A DNA stretch of 64,000 bases from contig NZ_JBPUSJ010000005.1 of assembly GCF_051851475.1 (NCBI RefSeq), positions 124,001-188,000 of the forward strand, given 5' to 3'. The notes beneath the pieces were generated by a model. That model was not told the DNA's origin, made no database searches, and worked only from the letters and a program-made list of their open reading frames with translations. Below are positions 27,650-36,923 of this stretch, piece after piece. A program made the translations under genes and the position numbers. Positions within the stretch are counted from its first letter, which is position 1. Each line of letters begins with the position of its first letter. The stretch is from Carboxylicivirga taeanensis (lineage in GTDB: Bacteria; Bacteroidota; Bacteroidia; Bacteroidales; Marinilabiliaceae).

Positions 27650-29107
27650 ATGAACTGTGTTGATTATTTGTTACAGGAGCATCTGGCTCGTGAGGGCGAT
27701 TTTATTCTGGGGAGAAACACAACTTTATCATACCCACAGCTTATTGAGCGGGTATTGAAGCTATCGGGCTGGTTCCAACAAAACATTGGTCAGGGAAATA
27801 ATGTGATATTGATGCTTCCCAATAGTGCTCTTTCAGTTGTCGCTTATTTGGCGATTATGAAGTCAGGCAATGTTGTTGTGCCTTTAAATCCAGCTATGGA
27901 AGAGGGTAATTTCAAGGAAATTGCTGCTTGCTCCGCTGCTCAATGCATGGTAGCCAGTCAGCAGGTGGCAAGGCGGTTGAGTCCGTCCATAGAGATAATA
28001 CTTTGTGAAGCAGAGCTGGAAGATATAATGCAGCATCCACAAACGCCATTATGGAGCTATGCAACAAGCGAAGCAGGCGAACTGGCACAAATCATTTTCA
28101 CGTCTGGTTCAACGGCAAAACCTAAAGGGGTCATGCTTTCGCACCGCAACATTATTGCCAATACCGATTCAATTGTTGCCTATTTGAACCTTACAGATAC
28201 CGACATCATCGAAATAGTTTTGCCTTTTTACTATTGCTACGGACTGTCCTTATTGCATACGCATTTGAAGGTTGGCGGAAGTGTTGTACTCAATAACACT
28301 TTTATTTTTTTGAACTCGGTTTTAGACGATTTGCAAAAGTATAAGTGCACTGGTTTTGCAGGGGTGCCCAGCCATTTTCAAATTTTATTGCGAAAGTCAG
28401 AGAGCTTCAAAACGCAGAAGTTCCCAAACCTGAAGTATGTGACCCAAGCGGGCGGTAAGCTGCATAATGCCTTCATTAAAGAGTTTTGTGCCTGCCATCC
28501 AACAATTGATTTCATTGTTATGTATGGGCAAACAGAAGCCACCGCCCGTTTATCATACCTGCCTCCAAACCGGTTGAAAGATAAGCTGGGTTCATTGGGG
28601 AAAGGCATTCCCGGAGTTGAACTAAGGGTTGTTAATAAGGAAGGAAAAACGGTTAAGGCAGGTGAAGTAGGCGAAATTATTGCGAAAGGAGATAATGTGA
28701 TGATGGGCTACTTTGAGGACCCTGAAGAAACGGCAGAAACCCTAAAAAAAGGTTGGCTGTACACAGGTGATCTGGCCACAGTGGATGATGAAGGGTTTAT
28801 CTTTCATTCCGCGCGTCGTAAAGATATTATGAAGGTAGGAGGAAGGCGGGTGAGCCCTAAAGAGATTGAGGAGGTGATTGTAGGAATTAATGGTGTGATT
28901 GATTGCACTGTTGAGGCTATAGCGGATGACTTGCAGGGAGAGGCTGTAAAAGCCACTGTTGTATTGAATAAGAATCATGCGGAGGTGACTGCGTTGTATA
29001 TAAAAAAAGTGTGTGCCGATAGTTTGTCAATTTATAAGGTGCCAAAAGTTATTGAGTTTTTGAGCGACATTAAGGTGAGTGCTACCGGTAAAAAGGTAAA
29101 AGGATGA
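27650..29107 (+). CDS. AMP-dependent acyl-CoA/ACP ligase
   Basis: The 485-aa product has the adenylate-forming enzyme motifs: TSGSTAKPKGVMLSH (A3, about residue 150), YGQTEA (A5, near 290), YTGDLA (A7, near 370) and the C-terminal SARRDI-like hinge (SARRKDIMKVGGRRVSPKEIE, abbreviated here) with the catalytic Lys near the end (GKKVKG). It probably activates a carboxylic acid and loads it on the ACP encoded three genes upstream. It completes the four-gene module. Confidence 0.85.
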   Translation: MNCVDYLLQEHLAREGDFILGRNTTLSYPQLIERVLKLSGWFQQNIGQGNNVILMLPNSALSVVAYLAIMKSGNVVVPLNPAMEEGNFKEIAACSAAQCMVASQQVARRLSPSIEIILCEAELEDIMQHPQTPLWSYATSEAGELAQIIFTSGSTAKPKGVMLSHRNIIANTDSIVAYLNLTDTDIIEIVLPFYYCYGLSLLHTHLKVGGSVVLNNTFIFLNSVLDDLQKYKCTGFAGVPSHFQILLRKSESFKTQKFPNLKYVTQAGGKLHNAFIKEFCACHPTIDFIVMYGQTEATARLSYLPPNRLKDKLGSLGKGIPGVELRVVNKEGKTVKAGEVGEIIAKGDNVMMGYFEDPEETAETLKKGWLYTGDLATVDDEGFIFHSARRKDIMKVGGRRVSPKEIEEVIVGINGVIDCTVEAIADDLQGEAVKATVVLNKNHAEVTALYIKKVCADSLSIYKVPKVIEFLSDIKVSATGKKVKG

Positions 29108-29353
29108 GTAGCTGGTTGCAACTATCAGATGCGTTGCATTAATCTACTTTTTATTACAATTCATAAAAATCAATCGCGATTTTATGTTTTTTGATTAGTG
29201 AAGGATTTTCGTACAGGAAGTTAGAAATATGTATGGCGAGTGGTGATTGGTGGTGATTAGAGGGTTGCTATTGAGAAGATTAAAGTCTAATAGAACTGTA
29301 CAAATGCTTAATATACTCGTACATTGTTTTATAATAAACTGATATCAACTGGG

Positions 29354-30508
29354 ATGAGAAGTATCGAATCAATTAGTGCTATAGGAGTCAGTCAGGAGAT
29401 CGAAAATACTACTCAGAGTGAGCTGGCAATTATTTCATCTGCAGGCCCCAAACAAGAAACAAAAGCAGGCCAGGCTAAAGAGGCGCTTTTAAAGCAGATG
29501 GACATAAAGGTGTATGATTACATTGCCCAACATGTTATACCAGAGAGGGAAAGTGTGAGGGTGATGGATATCTATAAAATTGATCAACTGGATAATAGAG
29601 CCACGGAAAGAGCCCGAAGTCTAATTAATATTCATCAAATTAACGATGTAAAGTACATCAATAAATTCCTGAAACGGGTCAATGCCAATCTGCCTGATGC
29701 AGGGTTGTTTATTGGATGTATTGAAACCGTTCAAATCAGAAAAAGGAAGCTGTTTGCCAACGGGCGTAATATTTTTAAATCTCTCTACTGGTTTTTTTGT
29801 TTTATTTTTCATCGAGTGATGCCCAAAATCCGATATGTACAAAAAGTCTACTTTGGCATTACCAAAGGGAAGTTCCGTTGGTTAACAATGGCTGAAATGC
29901 TCGGACGCCTTGTTAGCTGTGGCTTTGAGATTATCGAATACAAAGAAATTGAAGGTAAGCTGTATTTTGTTGTGATGAAAACCCACGAGCCAACCAACAA
30001 CCAAAAACCTTCATTCGGACCTTTGTTTGCCATGAATAGAATTGGAAAAAACGGTAAGCTCATCAAAGTCTATAAATTGCGAACCATGCACCCCTATTCT
30101 GAATTTTTGCAGGACTTTGTGGTGAAACTTAATGGTTACAATGAAGTGGGTAAACCAGCCAATGATTTTAGGTTGGCCGACTGGGGCCGTCTTTACCGAA
30201 AATACTGGCTGGATGAAATTCCTCAATTTATCAATGTACTGAAAGGGGAGTTGGCGATAGTTGGCGTGCGTCCCTTGAGTCAAACCCGTTTTAATGAATT
30301 ACCCGAGGATGTAAGGCAAAAACGCATTCGTTTTAAACCCGGGTGTATTCCACCGTATGTTGCGTTAAATATGCCTGATAGTGAGCAGAATATAGAAGCC
30401 GAGCGGATTTACATGGCAGCCAAAGAAAAGGCCCCTTTTCTAACTGATGTTAAATACTTTATAATGGCCGTATATAACATTTTAACGGGCAAAATAAAGA
30501 GTTCATAA
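29354..30508 (+). CDS. Polyprenyl-phosphate sugar-1-phosphate transferase (priming enzyme) with extra N-terminal domain
   Basis: The C-terminal ~190 residues form the bacterial sugar transferase domain: KNGKLIKVYKLRTM, DWGRLYRKYWLDEIPQFINVLKGE-type core (read in parts), and VGVRPLS. Such enzymes start repeat-unit synthesis on undecaprenyl phosphate. Upstream of it, one hydrophobic stretch (SLYWFFCFIFH) and a block around MLGRLVSCGFEIIEYKEI resembling the C-terminal part of class I methyltransferases are seen, instead of the usual membrane hairpin. The frame extends to a TTG at 29324, but the ATG at 29354 (MRSIESI) is the better start. It lies 216 bp after the coding end of the AMP-ligase run when read to the TTG. 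Confidence 0.78.
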   Translation: MRSIESISAIGVSQEIENTTQSELAIISSAGPKQETKAGQAKEALLKQMDIKVYDYIAQHVIPERESVRVMDIYKIDQLDNRATERARSLINIHQINDVKYINKFLKRVNANLPDAGLFIGCIETVQIRKRKLFANGRNIFKSLYWFFCFIFHRVMPKIRYVQKVYFGITKGKFRWLTMAEMLGRLVSCGFEIIEYKEIEGKLYFVVMKTHEPTNNQKPSFGPLFAMNRIGKNGKLIKVYKLRTMHPYSEFLQDFVVKLNGYNEVGKPANDFRLADWGRLYRKYWLDEIPQFINVLKGELAIVGVRPLSQTRFNELPEDVRQKRIRFKPGCIPPYVALNMPDSEQNIEAERIYMAAKEKAPFLTDVKYFIMAVYNILTGKIKSS

Positions 30509-30550
30509 TTACTATTGATAATGAGTAAAAGATAGCATAAATTTATTTTT

Positions 30551-32629
30551 ATGTTATCAATGCTAAACCTTTTTCTCAGGAAGGCTCCTTTTGTAAGGAT
30601 TGTTATTCCTATCATCATTGGTATTTACAGCGCTTATAAGTTGCCATCATCGGTATATGCAAGTGCTATTGTTTGCATAACGTTATTTGTTTCTTTTAGT
30701 GCTATTGTCTTCTGGCAACATAAAGTGGGCACGTACAGATACCGGTTCTTTTCAGGGTTTATCGGTTTCATCATGCTTTTTGCTTTTGCTGTGCTTTATT
30801 TTCAGCTTCGAAAACCCTCAAGTATCGATTCAGACAGTTCAACAGGCATACAAGTCCAGGTGATACAGTTCATAGGTGAAACAGATAAGAACCACAAATA
30901 TGAAGTGTTTTTGAAAGGAGTGGCTTGTGATTCATTGTTGAGTTACGTTGATGGTAAAGGCATTATTTATATTCCCAAAGAGGAACCTAGTACTAAGCAT
31001 AATACGGGTGACGAACTTTATCTGTCCGGCCATTTTATTCCATTTTTGAAACCTGATACCCGATTTGATTTTGACTACAGCACGTATTTGCGTAATCAGA
31101 GAATAGTTTTTCGATACTTGGTGCAAGGCCTGGATGTAGTAGATGTTGAGCCTGCTTACCTGCATCCAACTCTGTTAAGTGTAAAGCTTAAAAACTATTT
31201 GCGAAACAGCTACTTGAATGGTGGACTCAGTGATGCTCAGTTAGCCATTTTAAATGCCCTTTTCTTAGGTGATAAAAGCCTTTTAAGCTATGAGCAAAAA
31301 AGTGCCTTTTCAAAGGCCGGGGCCATGCATCTATTAGCTGTAAGCGGGTTGCATGTAGGAATCATTTATATGCTGCTGCTTGGTGTGGCATCGCTTGTAA
31401 GGCTTAAACGAAAAAAGGTTTTAATGGCTGTTTTCGTCATTGCCTGTCTTTGGTTTTATGCGGGTGTAACAGGCTTTTCTCCATCCGTGTTGAGGGCAAG
31501 CCTCATGTTTACAATTCTTGAGTTTGGGCGCATTTCGAACAAGCAAACTGGTATTTTTAATTTGCTTGGAGCGTCCATGTTTATCATCATTCTTATTGAA
31601 CCGTTGTCTGTTTTCAATATTGGTTTTTGGTTAAGTCACGTGGCAGTAGCATCTATTGTGATGTTTTACCCAAAAATAAATAATTGGGTGCATTTTCAAT
31701 TTCCGCCTTTCCGATGGATGTGGTCGATCATTGCCGTATCTTTGGCTGCACAAATCGGCACGCTCCCAATAAGCATCTATGCCTTTCATCAGTTTCCGGT
31801 ATACTTTATGCTGGCAAATGTGTTGTTGATTCCACTGGTAACCCCCATACTGCTGTTAGCTCTTCTTGGCGCGCTACTATCCTTTTCCAGCTTTTGTTTG
31901 CAATTGATTCTTCCGGCCCTCAGTAGTCTTTTGGGTTTAATGGAGGAGGTTACTTTATGGATTGAATCCCTCCCGTTTTCCATCATCAATAATTTATATG
32001 TGGCCTGGTGGCAGCTGCCAATGTGCTATGGGGCCATTGTGCTTTTGCTTGTCTATATCAACTACCGTTTTCTTAATCACCTGAAATATGCCCTGTGGGC
32101 TTTTATTATTGTGGGGAGCAGCTTTCATGTTCGAAAGCTTTTTATACCCGATGAAGTGGTGTATGTAGCTAAGGTCAGTAATAAAAGTGTTGTGAATTAT
32201 ATTGGGCCCGATGCGAATGTTGTTTATAGCGATGCTGACCTGACAGAGAAAGAGGTGAGTTTTGCATTTAGTGGATTATGGGCCTATTGCAATGCGAAAT
32301 CAGCCCACATTGCGAGCAAAACGAATGATAAACTTAACAGCTTACCAGTTGTTTATTTAGTGGGAGGTGAGTCGCTGGTAATTTTGCCCAAAGGGGCCCA
32401 TTGGCCAGATACCCTGAGAGCTACTCCTGTGAATTACCTTGTACTTATGGGGCAGCCAGCAATGTCGTTCAAAAATTTAAAACAAACAATGCCAGCTAAG
32501 CACATTATTCTACCCAGCGGGTGGAAATGGTATCAAAAGAAATGGTTAGGTGAAGAAAGGGATTCTGTTGATAACGTGCATGTTGTGTCCAAAGATGGTG
32601 CATATCTGATGGCTTTAAGTCGCAATTAA
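30551..32629 (+). CDS. comEC: ComEC/Rec2-family DNA uptake membrane protein
   Basis: The 692-aa product has N-terminal membrane helices, a DUF4131-like OB-fold region (about residues 90-200, DELYLSGHFIPF), and the competence domain with the signature AMHLLAVSGLHVGIIYMLLL-type block near residue 258 followed by repeated helices. The C-terminal ~170 residues have no HxHxDH metallo-beta-lactamase motif, so the nuclease-like domain of longer ComEC proteins is absent or replaced. It should form the inner-membrane channel for single-stranded DNA uptake. The short distance from the sugar transferase (42 bp) may be only chance. Confidence 0.85.
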   Translation: MLSMLNLFLRKAPFVRIVIPIIIGIYSAYKLPSSVYASAIVCITLFVSFSAIVFWQHKVGTYRYRFFSGFIGFIMLFAFAVLYFQLRKPSSIDSDSSTGIQVQVIQFIGETDKNHKYEVFLKGVACDSLLSYVDGKGIIYIPKEEPSTKHNTGDELYLSGHFIPFLKPDTRFDFDYSTYLRNQRIVFRYLVQGLDVVDVEPAYLHPTLLSVKLKNYLRNSYLNGGLSDAQLAILNALFLGDKSLLSYEQKSAFSKAGAMHLLAVSGLHVGIIYMLLLGVASLVRLKRKKVLMAVFVIACLWFYAGVTGFSPSVLRASLMFTILEFGRISNKQTGIFNLLGASMFIIILIEPLSVFNIGFWLSHVAVASIVMFYPKINNWVHFQFPPFRWMWSIIAVSLAAQIGTLPISIYAFHQFPVYFMLANVLLIPLVTPILLLALLGALLSFSSFCLQLILPALSSLLGLMEEVTLWIESLPFSIINNLYVAWWQLPMCYGAIVLLLVYINYRFLNHLKYALWAFIIVGSSFHVRKLFIPDEVVYVAKVSNKSVVNYIGPDANVVYSDADLTEKEVSFAFSGLWAYCNAKSAHIASKTNDKLNSLPVVYLVGGESLVILPKGAHWPDTLRATPVNYLVLMGQPAMSFKNLKQTMPAKHIILPSGWKWYQKKWLGEERDSVDNVHVVSKDGAYLMALSRN

Positions 32630-32648
32630 ATATTTATGTCCATTTTTA

Positions 32649-32681
32649 TTTGGAGGATTGGTAGTATTATCTATTAATTTG
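32649..32681 (+). promoter_or_regulatory. Candidate Bacteroidota-type promoter ahead of trkA
   Basis: TTTG at 32649-32652 and a TTAATTTG box at 32674-32681 are 21 bp apart, close to the TTTG / TAnnTTTG consensus. If used, transcription would start near 32688, after the GTG at 32684, supporting the ATG at 32726 as the gene start. Confidence 0.35.
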
Positions 32682-32725
32682 CGGTGTTTTTGTCGAGCAA
32701 AAACATTTTAAAAGAACGGGTACTT

Positions 32726-34066
32726 ATGAGAATTTTTATTGCAGGGGCAGGTGAAGTAGGAACACATTTGGCCAAAATGTTATGCGCTGCCAATCATGAT
32801 GTCATTCTAATGGATGAACAGGAAGAAAAGCTTAAGCAGATTGATGCGCATTTTGATTTGATGACCATTGTGGGAAGCATCTCGTCCATTGAGGATTTGC
32901 GGGAAGCGAATGTCAAGTCGTGTGATCTTTTTATTGCCGTGCCTCCCTATCAGGACATGAGTATCCTATCTTGTATACTGGCAAAACAGCTGGGGGCTAA
33001 AACCACGATTGCCCGGGTGAATAACCACGAATATTTGATGGAGGAGAATAAAGAGTTCTTCGGTAAGCTAGGTATTGATGAGTTAATTTATCCCGAACAG
33101 TTGGGGGCACAAGAAGTATTTGCCTCGTTAAAGCAGGTAGGTACCCGGCAGATGTATGAATTTACTGGCAGTAAATTGGTAATGTTTGCCCTCAAAGTGC
33201 GTGATAATGCCCCGATTATCAATAAAACACTGGCCGAAATTTCGGCTATGTACGAAAAGCAGGAATACAATATTGTGGCCATTAATCGCGATGGTGAAAC
33301 AATCATTCCGAGAGGAAAAGAGACGCTTCAGCACAATGACCTCGTCTATATCATTACTACCAAATCGGCAGTAAAGCAGGTGATGGAAGACGCCGGTAAA
33401 AAGCAGTTTGAAATTAAAAATGTAATGATTCTGGGCGGCAGTCGCATAGGTAAAAAAGTGGCTGAAAAACTGGAAGGTCGATACAGTATTAAGCTGATTG
33501 AAATAGATAAGGATAAGGCGGCGCGTTTGGCCGACGCTTTGGCCGACACCTTGGTTATTAATGGTGATGGGCGAAATCTGGAGCTGCTCAAGGATGAGGG
33601 AATCAAAAAAATGGATGCTTTTGTTGCCGTAACCGGTAATTCGGAGGTGAATATTCTGGCCTGCCAGTTAGCTAAAAAAATGGGGGTGAAAAAAACAGTT
33701 GCTGAAGTAGAGAATATTGACTACATCGATTTGGCCGAGAACATAGGTATTGGAACATTGATCAATAAAAAGCTGATTGCTGCCAGTCACATCTATCGCT
33801 ACACGCTTCGTGCGCATGTGTCGCATGTTAAGTGCCTTACAGCTACCGATGCCGAGGTGTTGGAGCTCATTGCACAACCAGGTTCTAAAATTACCAAAGG
33901 CTCCTTACGAAAATTAAACCTGCCCAAGGATGTCAATATCGGAGGTGTTATCAGAGGCGAATCAGCCATTATAGCCAGTGGCGATACAGAGATAGAAGCT
34001 CACGATAAAGTGGTACTGTTTGCCATGCCATCCAGCTTCGCCAAAATTGAAAAAATGTTTAGTTAA
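32726..34066 (+). CDS. trkA: Trk potassium uptake regulatory subunit TrkA
   Basis: The product from this ATG (446 aa) starts MRIFIAGAGEVGTHLAKML, the normal TrkA N-terminus. It has two tandem RCK units: NAD-binding GAGEVG (residue 7) with TrkA_C near 140-225, and a second half-start VMILGGSRIGKKVAEKL near residue 233 with a final TrkA_C domain. It gates the TrkH/TrkG potassium channel at the inner membrane; no trkH gene is present nearby on either side within this window. The frame extends upstream to a GTG at 32684, which I reject on family length and promoter position. Confidence 0.92.
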   Translation: MRIFIAGAGEVGTHLAKMLCAANHDVILMDEQEEKLKQIDAHFDLMTIVGSISSIEDLREANVKSCDLFIAVPPYQDMSILSCILAKQLGAKTTIARVNNHEYLMEENKEFFGKLGIDELIYPEQLGAQEVFASLKQVGTRQMYEFTGSKLVMFALKVRDNAPIINKTLAEISAMYEKQEYNIVAINRDGETIIPRGKETLQHNDLVYIITTKSAVKQVMEDAGKKQFEIKNVMILGGSRIGKKVAEKLEGRYSIKLIEIDKDKAARLADALADTLVINGDGRNLELLKDEGIKKMDAFVAVTGNSEVNILACQLAKKMGVKKTVAEVENIDYIDLAENIGIGTLINKKLIAASHIYRYTLRAHVSHVKCLTATDAEVLELIAQPGSKITKGSLRKLNLPKDVNIGGVIRGESAIIASGDTEIEAHDKVVLFAMPSSFAKIEKMFS

Positions 34067-34084
34067 TCACATATCTGCCAAGTT

Positions 34085-34312
34085 ATGAATAAGGATATTC
34101 TTTTTTACCTGATGATTGGTGTTGGTGTGCTCATTTTTATTGCCTCGCTAACAAATTGGGAATGGTTTTTTAAACAGCGCAGAGCTCAGAGCATGATTAA
34201 GTTAATGGGGCGCAATGGGGCACGTATTTTTTATGCGATACTGGGCGCGTTTTTTGCAGGTTTTGGTTGGCTGGTGCTATCTGGACAAATTGATATAGCT
34301 TCGCTATTTTAA
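34085..34312 (+). CDS. Imm17-like small membrane protein
   Basis: This 75-aa protein has two hydrophobic helices (about residues 6-24 and 50-69) separated by NWEWFFKQRRAQ and MGRNGARIFYAILG. The pattern resembles the small Imm17 family, named from polymorphic toxin loci. No toxin gene is adjacent; it follows trkA by 18 bp. An immunity role is therefore not supported here and the family call is tentative. Confidence 0.55.
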   Translation: MNKDILFYLMIGVGVLIFIASLTNWEWFFKQRRAQSMIKLMGRNGARIFYAILGAFFAGFGWLVLSGQIDIASLF

Positions 34313-34381
34313 TTTTTTCTGGCGTACATCAATAAGTGCCATTTTCAATCGATCGTTCCAAAACACTCCGAAAGAGAGGGA

Positions 34382-36820
34382 TTAATTGGGGTTAAACGGG
34401 TGTGTAAAATAAAACTTAGAGCCAACTCCAGGCGTGCTGTCAACATGAATTTTGCCACCCAATAGTTCCACCAAATTTTTAGCAATTGAAAGGCCCAGGC
34501 CCGTGCCTCCCAGGTTGGCGCCAAAGCGCTCTTCCTCTCTGAAAAAGCGATCGAAAATTTGCTTTACCCGTTCCTGTTTAATTCCCACACCGCTGTCTTT
34601 CACATAAAAAACAAGCATGTTTTTATTGGCCGTCAGTTCAACGCCAAATTCAACGTGGCCTTTTTCGGTGAACTTAACCGCATTTTCCAGCAGGTTGGTA
34701 AGAACTTGTCGCAGTCGCGTCATATCAGTGTTAATGGTGAAATCACCATTGCTTAGGGCCGGATCGATGGTGTAATTGCAGCTTAACTCTTTTTTGGAAA
34801 GTCGGTTAATGCGTAGCTGAAATATCTCCAGCAAGTGGTCAAAGAGGTGCTTAATAGCAACGTTATTTTTCACAATTTTTAGTTGTGAAGCCTCTATTTT
34901 TGAGATGTCGATAATGTCAGAAATAATGCGCAGGAGTTGTTGAGAATTTTCCTCAACAATATTCAGGTAGTGCTCTCTTTCTTCCCGGCTGATGCACTGG
35001 TCTTTAAGAAGGTCTGTAAAGCCCACAATGCCGTTCATCGGTGTTCTTATTTCATGGCTCATGTTTGAGAGAAAGGCTGTTTTTAGCCGGTCACTTTCCT
35101 CCGCCTTACACTTTGCTTTTTTAAGTTCGTCATTAATACCTTTTAGTACCTCATTTTGCTGACGTAGCAATACCTCTTTGTTTCTCAGCTCCTCGGTGGT
35201 CGTTTTCAGATCGGTTATATCAATCAAGGATACAATAACTTTACTCCAGCACTTTTCGTAGCCAACGGGTATTTTTACTGTGACGGACACGTGTATTTTA
35301 TTTCCTTTAAATGTGAGGTGTTCCGACTCACTGTCATACTGGCTGTTGCCTTTGTAAAAAGCAATCAGTTCCTCTGTGAAATCATCCAGTGCTTCGTCGT
35401 TAAAAACTTTGTCAATATTATTGATGATGAACGCTTTATCGTCAGCCTCCATGTATTGAACGGTCGCCTTGTTTACATTTATTATCCTCACACTGAGTGA
35501 GCATTGCTTAACGAACTCCCGGTGTTCTCTGAGGTATTTTTCGATGTCTTCAATGCCGTCTTCGGTTAGTTGATCAAGCAGTTGCCTGGTGGCGCTAAAA
35601 TCCTCTTCCCAAAGCGATATGGGAGAATCTTCAAACAGTAGTTTAAAGCGTTCCTCACTTAGCGTGAGGTTGCTGTGCATCAGCTGCCGCCTCTGAATTT
35701 CATTCTTCAGGTTTTTGTTGGCTTCTGACAGATCGATGGTGCGCTGTAATACTGCTTTTTTCAGGTGCCTGTTGAATAAGAAGAAAACAAGGAGAGCCAG
35801 CAGTGATAAGGCCACTGTGGCCAATAGAAAGTACAGTGCTTTTTTAATCTGTTGGTTGTTAAAAAGCTGATAGTCTTCATATAAAAAGCCATCTAATGAG
35901 TAATCGGGCTGCAGGAGTCCAATCTTCACAAAGGTGTCAGCTATATATTCCCATCGGTCAGGGTTCATATGGCCGGGTTCAATCAGTTTGGGCATCACTA
36001 AATCTTCCATGGTTAGTGATTCGTAACGTAATAAATCGCGGGATAATGATGGGTTATACTTCTTAATAATAATGTTTATCAGCTCGTCCTTATTATCCAT
36101 GGCGTATACCCAGCCCTCCAACGATGCCTTGATGAATTTATCCGCGATGGTTTTATTTTCTTCCACCATCGATTGTGAAGTGAATAAGATATCACCATAC
36201 AAATCAATGCCATAGGAGCGCGGTTTAAATATGTTAACTTCAACATTTGCCTGTTCCAGCTGGTAGGGGGCAACCGTGATGTAAGTGGAGATGGCGTCTG
36301 TATTGCCTTGTATCAGTTCATTAACATAGCCCACATTGCTTTTGGTGATGTAATTTTCCTCTGGAATATTAAATTTATCCAGCAGGGCTTTGTTTGATGG
36401 CAGACCATTAAGGCCGGACGAGATGCGCTTAGTTCTTAAATCTTCAATATACCGAATGTCATCGGCATCTTTTCGGGTTAAGATGACTTCTGGAGAGTGC
36501 TGAAAGATAGCTGCCACAGCTACCACCGGCAGGTTTTTATTTCTGGCGATTATCAGTTTGGCAGTCTCTACTCCAAAATCGGCCCTGCCTGAAATAACTT
36601 CATCCACAAAATCAATGGAAGTATTACCTTCCTTAACAATAACCACCAGACCCTCATTTTTATAAAAACCTTTTTCGATGGCTGCATAGAAACCGGCAAA
36701 CTGAAACTGGTGTTGCCATTTGAGCTGCAGAACTACTGTATCTGTTTGCTGGTTAGCCAGTGTTATTTGACTAAAAAATAGGATAAAAATGGCTGTAAGT
36801 GGTATAAGGGCTTGTTTCAT
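34382..36820 (-). CDS. Sensor histidine kinase with periplasmic NMT1/THI5-like substrate-binding domain
   Basis: From the ATG at 36820 (812 aa) a signal peptide is followed by a periplasmic NMT1-type domain (LKWQHQFQFAGFYAAIEKG near residue 33), the fold of riboflavin and thiamine-precursor binding proteins. A membrane helix lies at about 329-350, then a PAS region, a coiled coil, the HisKA box (FLSNMSHEIRTPMNG, His about 589) and HATPase (NLLENAVKF, DSGVGI, GTGLGLSIA). It has no receiver domain. The frame extends to a TTG at 36862, rejected because the signal peptide begins at the ATG. The ligand is not known, and no partner regulator gene is adjacent. Confidence 0.87.
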   Translation of the reverse strand: MKQALIPLTAIFILFFSQITLANQQTDTVVLQLKWQHQFQFAGFYAAIEKGFYKNEGLVVIVKEGNTSIDFVDEVISGRADFGVETAKLIIARNKNLPVVAVAAIFQHSPEVILTRKDADDIRYIEDLRTKRISSGLNGLPSNKALLDKFNIPEENYITKSNVGYVNELIQGNTDAISTYITVAPYQLEQANVEVNIFKPRSYGIDLYGDILFTSQSMVEENKTIADKFIKASLEGWVYAMDNKDELINIIIKKYNPSLSRDLLRYESLTMEDLVMPKLIEPGHMNPDRWEYIADTFVKIGLLQPDYSLDGFLYEDYQLFNNQQIKKALYFLLATVALSLLALLVFFLFNRHLKKAVLQRTIDLSEANKNLKNEIQRRQLMHSNLTLSEERFKLLFEDSPISLWEEDFSATRQLLDQLTEDGIEDIEKYLREHREFVKQCSLSVRIINVNKATVQYMEADDKAFIINNIDKVFNDEALDDFTEELIAFYKGNSQYDSESEHLTFKGNKIHVSVTVKIPVGYEKCWSKVIVSLIDITDLKTTTEELRNKEVLLRQQNEVLKGINDELKKAKCKAEESDRLKTAFLSNMSHEIRTPMNGIVGFTDLLKDQCISREEREHYLNIVEENSQQLLRIISDIIDISKIEASQLKIVKNNVAIKHLFDHLLEIFQLRINRLSKKELSCNYTIDPALSNGDFTINTDMTRLRQVLTNLLENAVKFTEKGHVEFGVELTANKNMLVFYVKDSGVGIKQERVKQIFDRFFREEERFGANLGGTGLGLSIAKNLVELLGGKIHVDSTPGVGSKFYFTHPFNPN

Positions 36821-36923
36821 CAGTAAAAGACTGCATGCTAATTCGACATTTTGAATATACAACCTTTTTTTGGATCATTAAAAATGTGCGCGTGCAGTCT
36901 TTTAGCTGATAATGTATAAGATG

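Noticed and set aside
34085..34312. Toxin-immunity pair involving the Imm17-like protein
   Set aside because: Neighbours are trkA and a sensor kinase gene; no toxin domain is visible.
36821..36862. TTG at 36862 as start of the NMT1 kinase
   Set aside because: The extension has no signal-peptide character, whereas the ATG at 36820 starts one.
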